Positions 17,559 to 24,630 of a stretch of DNA of 32,916 bases are shown in pieces; the stretch's first letter is position 1, and each line of letters opens with the position of its first letter. The position numbers and the translations under genes were made by a program. This DNA comes from an uncultured Pelosinus sp. (lineage in GTDB: Bacteria; Bacillota; Negativicutes; DSM-13327). The stretch spans positions 1 through 32,916 of the forward strand of contig CAMKSY010000006.1 of the NCBI GenBank assembly GCA_946415545.1, written 5' to 3'. A model generated the notes under the pieces. It had not been told where the DNA came from. It saw nothing but the letters and a program-made list of their open reading frames with translations, and made no database searches.

Positions 17559-18242
17559 ATGTCTGATATTCTTAAAATTATTACTCACTGCCCGTTGTTT
17601 AAAAATTACTCTCTCCTGCAAATTCGGGAGTTTTTCGCCGACACAAACTACAGTATAAAACGCTATAAGAAAAACCAGTTAATTTTTCGAATGGATCAGC
17701 CCATTACTCATGTCGGCATTGTTCTCACCGGCAGTGTAGAAGTTCAAAAAGTCATTCAATCAGGCCGAATGATCAATCTGATTTATAAGGAACGAGGCGA
17801 TATTATTGCGGAAGGTACTGTCTTCTCTACCATACCTACGTATCCCTGCCAGGTAACCTCCCGGGAAACAACGGATATTCTGCTGCTGCCCAAGGAGTAC
17901 ATGGTCCAGGCTCTAGGCTGCAATCCCAACCTTTTGACCAACCTTTTGCAGTTGATGTCTGATAAGCTTATCATGTTGAATACTAAAATAGAATTGTTAT
18001 CCTATTGCTCGATCCAAAGTAAAATTGCTTTTTCTTTATTGCATTGTATAAACCAAAATCCAATGGCAGAAGAGATTGAGCTTCCTTATTCCAAAACAGC
18101 CTGGGCCGAGCATCTCAACGTACCCCGCCCCTCACTGTGCCGGGAATTGAGAAATCTCTGCAAGACCAATATTATTACCTTACATAAGCGAAGGATTACC
18201 ATTGTGGACAGGATGCAGCTGGAAGCGATGCTGAATGAATAA
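17559..18242 (+). CDS. Crp/Fnr-family transcriptional regulator
   Basis: 227 residues. A cyclic-nucleotide-binding-like beta-roll (about 10-130: NQLIFRMDQPITHVGIVLTGSVEVQK ... GDIIAEGTVFS) is followed by a dimer helix and a C-terminal HTH_Crp (SKTAWAEHLNVPRPSLCRELRNL). There is no N-terminal cysteine cluster, so it is not a classical iron-sulfur FNR. ATG 17559 is preferred because GGTGA lies 6 nt upstream; an in-frame ATG at 17526 has no ribosome site. It is divergent from the receptor 3 operon and is a candidate regulator of it. The effector is unknown. Confidence 0.85.
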   Translation: MSDILKIITHCPLFKNYSLLQIREFFADTNYSIKRYKKNQLIFRMDQPITHVGIVLTGSVEVQKVIQSGRMINLIYKERGDIIAEGTVFSTIPTYPCQVTSRETTDILLLPKEYMVQALGCNPNLLTNLLQLMSDKLIMLNTKIELLSYCSIQSKIAFSLLHCINQNPMAEEIELPYSKTAWAEHLNVPRPSLCRELRNLCKTNIITLHKRRITIVDRMQLEAMLNE

Positions 18243-18278
18243 GCTGCCTTCTGCTGTGGGAATCAGCAGTTGAAATGT

Positions 18279-18311
18279 AAAAGAGGCAAGGGATCACCCC
18301 TTGCTTCTTTT
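18279..18311. terminator. Bidirectional terminator
   Basis: A strong stem centred on GCAAGGG/CCCTTGC (18286-18292 with 18298-18304), extended outward by AAAAGAG/TTCTTTT, lies between the convergent Crp gene and the small gene at 18317-18610. T runs follow on both strands. Confidence 0.85.
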
Positions 18312-18316
18312 GCATT

Positions 18317-18610
18317 CTACCTTCGAACCGGCTCCCATACGAAGGACTGCATGATCAGCTTTATCGCATCACAAAATCCTTGATTATAATAGATTTCTCC
18401 TGCAATGGTTTCTTTCTCCGTAAAGTTCTCCTGCATTTTGTCCACAATTTCAATGCCCTCTTTTGATAGGATCTCCAATAACCTTTTTTTCAATTGATCA
18501 TTTGCCTGCTCTGCCTGATAATACCCTTCAGAAACGTTTTCTAAGCATATTAGTTCTTCTGCATCATGCACGTGTCTTAACCCTCGCGTAGCCGTTTCAA
18601 AAATCCTCAT
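18317..18610 (-). CDS. Small hypothetical protein
   Basis: 97 residues, mostly helical and acidic (LENVSEGYYQAEQANDQLKKRLLEIL ... YYNQGFCDAIKLIMQSF). I do not recognise a named family with certainty; small proteins ending in a YxxGFxDAIxLI helix are common uncharacterised genes in Firmicutes. ATG 18608-18610 has AAAGGAG 8 nt upstream and is clearly better than a reading that begins 12 codons earlier. It is a single gene, convergent with the Crp gene, and its function is unknown. Confidence 0.68.
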   Translation of the reverse strand: MRIFETATRGLRHVHDAEELICLENVSEGYYQAEQANDQLKKRLLEILSKEGIEIVDKMQENFTEKETIAGEIYYNQGFCDAIKLIMQSFVWEPVRR

Positions 18611-18713
18611 CGCAGAAACTCCTTTGCAGTAAGGTACAACTTGCAATGATTGAATATCATTTATATTCCCCCATTTTGGCTGTATGAAGATACAACAGCT
18701 TTTTTAATGGGGA

Positions 18714-18756
18714 AATTAAAAAGCGCATGCCAGGTTTATTAACCTACACATGCGCT
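18714..18756 (-). terminator. Intrinsic terminator of the minus-strand small RNA
   Basis: An 8-bp stem AGCGCATG/CATGCGCT (18722-18729 with 18749-18756) with an inner 5-bp stem AGGTT/AACCT (18732-18736 with 18741-18745), followed on minus by TTTTTAATTT. No protein gene lies directly upstream on that strand, which implies a non-coding transcript. Confidence 0.78.
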
Positions 18757-18922
18757 ATTGTTTCGTCGTTTGCATCCAAATCCGATAACCCGCTGACTTA
18801 GATGCCACAAAGACACTGCAAGAAAACCCCTTTATAAACAAGGGTTACTGCGCCTAAATTACAGCCTGTTACTGGATAGGACAAATCGAGTACTCAATGC
18901 AGCCGCCAGCCTCTGCCAACAC
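18757..18922 (-). ncRNA. Candidate structured RNA, long irregular hairpin (6S-like?)
   Basis: On minus, this stretch folds back on itself: CGATTTGTCC near 18888-18879 pairs with segments near 18764-18780, CCAGTAACAGGCTG near 18876-18863 with CAGCGGGTTATCGG near 18795-18782, and a terminal hairpin forms around AACCC/GGGTT (18825-18848). Bulges interrupt it throughout, as in 6S RNA. A possible promoter (TTACAA 18953-18958, 18 nt, TATCAT 18929-18934) and the terminator at 18714-18756 would give an RNA of about 200 nt, the size of 6S. No conserved 6S sequence was confirmed by search, so the identity is a guess; that a structured RNA exists is better supported. Confidence 0.42.
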
Positions 18923-18952
18923 ATCTCTATGATACCCCGAACATACCTTTGC

Positions 18953-18981
18953 TTGTAATCAAGAAATGTTCACGGTATAAT
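18953..18981 (+). promoter_or_regulatory. Promoter of the plus-strand small RNA
   Basis: TTGTAA (18953-18958), 17-nt spacer, TATAAT (18976-18981). The start would be near 18988, exactly at the base of the folded RNA. The -35 bases read on the other strand (TTACAA) could serve as -35 of the minus-strand RNA. Confidence 0.62.
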
Positions 18982-18987
18982 AAATCT

Positions 18988-19083
18988 GTCGTCGTGGACA
19001 GTTTAGCTGTTACGTGTAGGTGCCCATACACCTGCTCGTGCCTAGGAGTGGTGAGACACTCTTAGGACACGGCGACTTTTTAA
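18988..19083 (+). ncRNA. Candidate small RNA or orphan riboswitch, multi-branched, with terminator
   Basis: A closing 9-bp helix GTCGTCGTG/CACGGCGAC (18988-18996 with 19069-19077, one G-U pair) encloses three hairpins: ACAG/CTGT, GTAGGTG/CACCTGC and CCTAGGAGTG/CACTCTTAGG. It ends in TTTTT, so the whole about 95-nt element has its own promoter and terminator. It does not match the cobalamin, lysine, c-di-GMP, NiCo or guanidine aptamer consensus as I recall them. The next gene (19316) is 230 nt away behind its own promoter, so an independent small RNA is more likely than a riboswitch. Confidence 0.55.
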
Positions 19084-19255
19084 TTTCCACCTATTACTAA
19101 TTATAGTACTTTTTATTGGGATTGCAAGAAAAATAGTACGCAGGCTTGTGATGGCACCTGCTCCTTCGTTTGTACTGATTGGCACCGGAAATTTTTAAGT
19201 TTTCATAGGATATTCATTTCTCCGACTTTCCAGCAATTTGTGTGAAATATCCTCA

Positions 19256-19285
19256 TTGTATAAGCATAATTCCCTATGATACAAT
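19256..19285 (+). promoter_or_regulatory. Promoter of the small coiled-coil gene
   Basis: TTGTAT (19256-19261), 18-nt spacer, TACAAT (19280-19285), about 30 nt before the start codon. The region 19084-19255 shows no gene. Confidence 0.5.
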
Positions 19286-19315
19286 GAATTAACGATAGGA
19301 ACGGGAGGTACAGCC

Positions 19316-19540
19316 ATGGAAAAGATCTTGCAGCAACTACTGGAAGGGCAAAATAAACTATTTGAGAATCAGGATGAGATTAGTAAAAGACTTGATCTGA
19401 TCGAACAAACGATACTAGCTAACAATGATCGTTTCAATAATATCAATAGCAAACTCGCAGAAAATACAAGGTTTATCTCTGCCCTATCTCAAGATGTCGC
19501 AAGAACAGCAGCAAAGGATTCGATAGCTGGGCTTCACTAA
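19316..19540 (+). CDS. Small coiled-coil protein
   Basis: 74 residues, rich in Q, N, L and E with heptad-like spacing (ILQQLLEGQNKLFENQDEISKRLDLIEQTIL), predicted to be one long coiled coil with a polar tail. There are no membrane segments, cysteines or catalytic motif. GGGAGGT lies 6 nt before the ATG, and a promoter and terminator bracket it, so it is an independent real gene. Similar short coiled-coil proteins are common in Firmicutes, often near mobile or defence loci; the function is unknown. It lies between the small-RNA region and the distal end of the CRISPR array. Confidence 0.7.
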   Translation: MEKILQQLLEGQNKLFENQDEISKRLDLIEQTILANNDRFNNINSKLAENTRFISALSQDVARTAAKDSIAGLH

Positions 19541-19628
19541 AATGGATTTGATAAATAATACGCTTTTTCAAACTGAAACACATATTGCACTATTAAAAAT
19601 AGTAAATTAAACGTTAATAAGACACCTC

Positions 19629-19656
19629 AACCTGCTGAGAATATCAGCAGGTTTTA
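19629..19656 (+). terminator. Intrinsic terminator
   Basis: A perfect 10-bp stem AACCTGCTGA/TCAGCAGGTT (19629-19638 with 19644-19653), 5-nt loop and T-rich tail, 90 nt after the coiled-coil gene. It also shields the CRISPR trailer side. Confidence 0.85.
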
Positions 19657-19811
19657 TTTATCCTAAAAACTAAGCTGCACCACCAGCGCCCTATCTCTGC
19701 TGGGCAATGGAATCCTTAATGTAGATTGAGCGTAACAAGCGCAGAAGCAACATGGTTTCAACACTCAATACATACGTTACAGGGCTTAACGGCTGCAGGG
19801 GCGTTGGCTGA

Positions 19812-22652
19812 ATTTCAATACATCTAATGTGTTAGTTACTCGTACCAATATAGCCTTTGTACCAGACGCTACTAAATTTCAATACATCTAATGTGTTAGT
19901 CACTCTGTCAGAGCCATCCGGCAAACTGCCATCTTGCACTTATTTCAATACATCTAATGTGTTAGTTACTCGCTACAGCCGGAGGCAACCCAATTCAAAG
20001 AAACAGATTTCAATACATCTAATGTGTTAGTTACTCAAAACCATACTTACGTAGACGAGCTGCCACACTCTCATTTCAATACATCTAATGTGTTAGTTAC
20101 TCTAAATCTCTTCTGCATGTTCCTTGCTGGCATTCTAATTTCAATACATCTAATGTGTTAGTTACTCTTCTCTCTTGGTAACCTCTTGGTGCGGAGCGAT
20201 ACATTTCAATACATCTAATGTGTTAGTTACTCCCTGTCTCATTGCTTCTTCAATATCAGTGATCATTATTTAAATACATCTAATGTGTTAGTTACTCAGT
20301 TGCGATATTGAGCCATGTAGTGGTGGTCATCCATTTCAATACATCTAATGTGTTAGTTACTCTATTTTTAACGCCTCTTATATTGTTCCAACTGGCAAAT
20401 TTCAATACATCTAATGTGTTAGTTACTCAACGGATAAAGTATTTTCCAGTTTTTATGGATTTAATTTCAATACATCTAATGTGTTAGTTACTCGAAAGTA
20501 AAGATGATTTACAAAGAAACCTGACGTTATTTCAATACATCTAATGTGTTAGTTACTCAGCACGACATTGCAACGAAACAGAGAATTGATGCCGATTTCA
20601 ATACATCTAATGTATTAGTTACTCGACAGGCGTATAGAAGAACATCGTCTGGAATATGGATTTCAATACATCTAATGTGTTAGTTACTCACAATTAGATT
20701 CTATAGGCCTACATATGTTGCTATATTTCAATACATCTAATGTGTTAGTTACTCGTAGTATCTACGTTTCTACCAGACCATAATAGCCAATTTCAATACA
20801 TCTAATGTGTTAGTTACTCGTATGATCCTTGGCGTGTAAACTGTGGTATGTCTCATTTCAATACATCTAATGTGTTAGTTACTCCACGCCACCTATGTTA
20901 CCGATTATGTATAGTTATAGATTTCAATACATCTAATGTGTTAGTTACTCGAACGTTTAAATGCTTTGCTTGCTGCCAACTTCCTATTTCAATACATCTA
21001 ATGTGTTAGTTACTCAGTGCTTCCTCGCAAAATTCTTCATCTAGATAATCTATTTCAATACATCTAATGTGTTAGTTACTCAATTCATCATGATCGATTG
21101 GGTAGCAGGTTGCGGTATTTCAATACATCTAATGTGTTAGTTACTCCTAAATTATCAACCTTAGACTGGCAAGGTGTGCATATTTCAATACATCTAATGT
21201 GTTAGTTACTCTTGCCTACCGTTGTACCGTGTGGCATACCATCATATATTTCAATACATCTAATGTGTTAGTTACTCGCGACATTCTAATCGTTATATCG
21301 AGCATTTTAATATCATTTCAATACATCTAATGTGTTAGTTACTCTTTGGAAGCCGTAGCAACAGTTAAAGAGTGTATCAAATTTCAATACATCTAATGTG
21401 TTAGTTACTCTGAACCATGATATTAGGCTTTTCTATCTCAAACAAAATTTCAATACATCTAATGTGTTAGTTACTCGCAAGTCTTGCCGGAAGTGTGGAC
21501 AAGAGATCGTATTTCAATACATCTAATGTGTTAGTTACTCATAAATTTCCTCCATCCTAGAACATCGTTAATCTGTATTTCAATACATCTAATGTGTTAG
21601 TTACTCGCTGGAAATTTAAGACGTTGGGCTGATGCCCTAGCAAATTTCAATACATCTAATGTGTTAGTTACTCGAAAAAGTATAACCTTTATTGTAGGTG
21701 ATAAATCAATTTCAATACATCTAATGTGTTAGTTACTCGAGCGGTACAGATAGAATGGCAGCTTATGCGAATGAATTTCAATACATCTAATGTGTTAGTT
21801 ACTCCAAGATCTACCACCGCAAATTCACAGAATTAGCAAATTTCAATACATCTAATGTGTTAGTTACTCTAGAACGAATGGGTAAGATCCTCGGACTGTT
21901 TAAATTTCAATACATCTAATGTGTTAGTTACTCAGGAATGGCCTTCGCTGGCACATTGAAAGTAGCTGAATTTCAATACATCTAATGTGTTAGTTACTCC
22001 AGGATCCGGCGGTAGTTCTGGCAATGTAATATAGATTTCAATACATCTAATGTGTTAGTTACTCCATGTATATCCCCCAACGATATAAGGAGGTGACATA
22101 ATTTCAATACATCTAATGTGTTAGTTACTCGTGCTAGCTTCATAATACTCGCACTACCGAAATTAATTTCAATACATCTAATGTGTTAGTTACTCGCGAA
22201 ATCTCTCCTTGGAGACTTTGGCGGGACATAATTTCAATACATCTAATGTGTTAGTTACTCTCTACTCCTTTACCTTTGTCTTGGTTTTTATCTAATTTCA
22301 ATACATCTAATGTGTTAGTTACTCGCAGACGCATTGAGGGCAACTGGTAGGCTATCCGAATTTCAATACATCTAATGTGTTAGTTACTCAAAATATTAAA
22401 ACCAACACCTTACCGCAAAGGATAATTTCAATACATCTAATGTGTTAGTTACTCCATGTTATCCAGCGACATTAAACAGCTTGTAAGCCGATTTCAATAC
22501 ATCTAATGTGTTAGTTACTCCCAATCAGCGCATTGAATTAATTGGCAGAATGTTTAAATTTCAATACATCTAATGTGTTAGTTACTCAATAAAACAGTAT
22601 CTGACTGGCTTCTAAATTACCAATTTCAATACATCTAATGTGTTAGTTACTC
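19812..22652 (-). CRISPR. CRISPR array 1, 44 repeats, type I-B
   Basis: Forty-four 30-bp repeats and 43 spacers of about 34-37 nt. In crRNA orientation (minus strand) the repeat begins GAGTAACTAAC and ends GATGTATTGAAAT; the ATTGAAAT end is the usual 8-nt 5' handle of type I-B crRNAs. The array therefore runs from the cas2 side (22652) towards 19812. Most repeats are identical; single-base variants are at 19876 (C for T), 20268 (A for C) and 20595 (A for G). Beyond the last repeat, 19757-19782 contains a fragment like a decayed repeat (CAATACAT ... GTTAC). The internal ACAT-TAG-ATGT dyad gives the weak hairpin expected for Cas6 processing. Confidence 0.98.
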
Positions 22653-22830
22653 CAAGGAAAATACTGCATTTGTCACAAGTCTATTTGCCTATAAATCCAG
22701 CATCTACAAGGGTTTCCCCAGTATTTTTCCAAGCTAAGCAGAGTTATATTACAGTTTATAATTAATGTCTCGCGACCTCTTTATTTATATGGCTTTCGCC
22801 ATCCTTATCCGCAAAACCTGCTTGGAAAAA
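22653..22830 (-). promoter_or_regulatory. CRISPR leader of array 1
   Basis: About 180 AT-rich bases between the first repeat (leader end, 22652) and the end of cas2. It should hold the pre-crRNA promoter and the integration signals for Cas1-Cas2, though no convincing promoter pair was found. Visible structure: an inverted repeat ATTTTTCCAAGC (22723-22734) with GCTTGGAAAAAT (22820-22831), an imperfect inverted pair GGAAAATACTG (22656-22666) with CAGTATTTTTCC (22719-22730), and a short hairpin with a GAAA tetraloop (22789-22802, read on minus). Confidence 0.65.
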
Positions 22831-23115
22831 TTAAAGGATAAGCGACTCGGTTTGTTTATGATCGGTTCCGAGAACCTCTTCGCTAAAGTCGGCCTTGCTC
22901 TTTAACTTTACGAGAGTAATAAAATCTTCATCCTTTACAATAATTTTGGCAAGTTCATTTTTTAATGCAATCAAATTAGCAGGAGTGATATGTCCTCGGA
23001 ATACTGACTTCTGATGATGCTTAAAATACTTTTTGCAAACCTTAAAAACTTTCTGTACCCTCTTTTCACCTATATCATAAAAAATGAATGCATAATTATA
23101 GTTAACATTACTCAT
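22831..23115 (-). CDS. cas2: CRISPR-associated endonuclease Cas2
   Basis: 94 residues, standard Cas2 size. The ferredoxin-like fold begins with the strand YNYAFIFYDI, whose aspartate (about residue 14) is the conserved one at the end of the first strand, followed by KRVQKVFKVCKKYFKHHQKSVFRGHI, the usual second region. Cas2 dimers bridge two Cas1 dimers in the spacer-integration complex. The ATG overlaps the cas1 stop (ATGA), with GGAGG 7 nt upstream, so it is translationally coupled. It is the last gene of the operon and abuts the CRISPR leader. Confidence 0.95.
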   Translation of the reverse strand: MSNVNYNYAFIFYDIGEKRVQKVFKVCKKYFKHHQKSVFRGHITPANLIALKNELAKIIVKDEDFITLVKLKSKADFSEEVLGTDHKQTESLIL

Positions 23116-24119
23116 CCTTTGTCCTCCATATTAAAAAAAGCAATCGGTTTTTCTTCCATTAGATATTTGATCAACTTATAACCATCTAGTCTTATGGTTT
23201 GTTTATATGAAACCTTTCGCCTAAGTTTACTATGTTCGAACACCCCGTTAATCCGTTCCTCGAATTCTGTAATAAACACTTTTCGTCCAGCATCATTAAG
23301 CAATGCATAATTTAATTTTTTGTCAAAATGTTTTGCTACACTTATTTTTCTATTGTTTACACAATCAAAAATAGTTTTGTATACCAAAATTGGCTTAAAT
23401 GCCTCTGATAAGTCTAAACTTAAAGAATAGCGCCGTTCCATTGGCTCATGTAGATACGAGATCGTTTGATTCAAATGAGTATGGTAAAGTTGTGTCAGCG
23501 TTTTTGTATACAATAGCGTATTACCAAAAGACACCAACGCATTCATTGGATTGTCAGGAGGACGCCTTACTCTTTTATTCATCGCAAATTCTTCCGGCAA
23601 GATGAGCTTAAAAGTTGCATAAAACCTGGCCCAAATTTCGCCTTCCAAGCTTAGCAAATTCTTGATAGCGCTGATGCGCAGTAATACATCAGGGACATCC
23701 TTCTTTAACCAATCCAGGAACGGTTTTAGCTCGCTCTTACCATGCCTGTAATAATGATATAGAACAGAATGAATGTTTAAGGAAATTGCTTTTACAATAG
23801 CTTTCGCAATGGTCAAACGTTTTTCCTGATTATCATAGGCTAATGCTTGTGAAACGGTCAGCCTGCCGCTAAGCAGATAATCTTTGGGATAGAACGTTCC
23901 CACATAGTTTTCATAGTAGCCAAAAAAATGCACTACAATTCCAGATTTTGATAATATTTCTAATAATTTTGTACTTAACGTGATGTCATTAAAGCAATAT
24001 AATTCTTTTGTATCTTTAATCGGTAGATAAATATTGCCACGCTCACCACGAAAACAAATTGAAAAATCTTTGCGGCTTAAATCACCCTTAGAAAAAATAT
24101 AGCGTGTCTCTTCTTTCAT
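23112..24119 (-). CDS. cas1: CRISPR-associated endonuclease/integrase Cas1 (type I-B)
   Basis: 335 residues. The N-terminal beta domain contains LVVHF-type strands (SGIVVHFFGYYENYVG), and the helical catalytic domain carries the metal ligands: E159 in SLEGEIWARFY, H224 in SYLHEP, and D236/E239 in SLSLDLSEAFKP. Together with Cas2 it cuts and inserts new spacers at the leader end of the array. Length and motifs are those of an active type I-B Cas1. It lies between cas4 and cas2 in the operon. Confidence 0.97.
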   Translation of the reverse strand: MKEETRYIFSKGDLSRKDFSICFRGERGNIYLPIKDTKELYCFNDITLSTKLLEILSKSGIVVHFFGYYENYVGTFYPKDYLLSGRLTVSQALAYDNQEKRLTIAKAIVKAISLNIHSVLYHYYRHGKSELKPFLDWLKKDVPDVLLRISAIKNLLSLEGEIWARFYATFKLILPEEFAMNKRVRRPPDNPMNALVSFGNTLLYTKTLTQLYHTHLNQTISYLHEPMERRYSLSLDLSEAFKPILVYKTIFDCVNNRKISVAKHFDKKLNYALLNDAGRKVFITEFEERINGVFEHSKLRRKVSYKQTIRLDGYKLIKYLMEEKPIAFFNMEDKG

Positions 24120-24141
24120 TCCATAATCTCCCTATCTATTT

Positions 24142-24630
24142 CTAAATATAGCAATATTCGTAATAAGCACAACGCTTACAGCCTGTTTTTAAATTTGCTG
24201 CAGGAGGAATCGGGCTAAGTAAAAACTCTTCTATTTCCGCATATTGTTTATTAAGCTGTTGAACCAATTCTTCATTAAGCTCTGTATAATGAACTTTCTT
24301 ACCTTGCTTGTTTTTTTCCCATACTTCCAACCGCCCTTTGCGATTAATTCCCTTTTGGGCCAGCCGCAGCAGATAAAACTGGATTTGTGCCATAGCCGCA
24401 TTAAGATCAGCATCAGATTTCTTTAGCTCCACCACATATTCATCAGTAATCTTGTCCAGTTTGATATTATCAATAGCTAATTCTCCGTCCTTCTCCGAGT
24501 TGAGTGCATGCAATACTCTGCCGATTCGCACATCTTCAGAATTATCTTCCAGATTCAGCTTGTGATAGAACAGCCAGCATTGCCGGGGACAATGTACATA
24601 ATAATTAACAAGTGTACCAGTTAGCATCAT
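24142..24630 (-). CDS. cas4: CRISPR-associated exonuclease Cas4
   Basis: 162 residues, a compact Cas4. An N-terminal cysteine (C14 in VHCPRQCWLFYH) and three C-terminal cysteines (GCKRCAYYEYC) can hold the [4Fe-4S] cluster. The RecB-type nuclease core is present: GRVLH, a central acidic stretch, EYVVELKKS and the QIQFYLL helix (QxxxY). Cas4 trims prespacers and selects those with a correct PAM and orientation, with Cas1-Cas2. Two tandem ATG codons overlap the end of cas3, so the start may be one codon later; either way translation is coupled. Confidence 0.95.
   Translation of the reverse strand: MMLTGTLVNYYVHCPRQCWLFYHKLNLEDNSEDVRIGRVLHALNSEKDGELAIDNIKLDKITDEYVVELKKSDADLNAAMAQIQFYLLRLAQKGINRKGRLEVWEKNKQGKKVHYTELNEELVQQLNKQYAEIEEFLLSPIPPAANLKTGCKRCAYYEYCYI

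Noticed and set aside
18757-18922. Lysine or c-di-GMP riboswitch on the minus strand
   Set aside because: Short similarities (AGAGG, GCGGGTTATCGG) exist but the order and the other conserved blocks of these aptamers are absent, and no downstream gene fits.
18988-19083. NiCo riboswitch
   Set aside because: A multi-branched fold and a GGACAG are present, but the conserved interhelical motifs are missing as far as I can recall them.
19757-19782. A 45th repeat of array 1
   Set aside because: Only pieces of the repeat (CAATACAT and GTTAC) remain, with the middle missing; it is noted as a decayed fragment and not counted.
22747-22753. Pseudo-spacer match in the array 1 leader
   Set aside because: Only seven bases in AT-rich sequence; kept as a reminder of the chance level for the cas promoter match.
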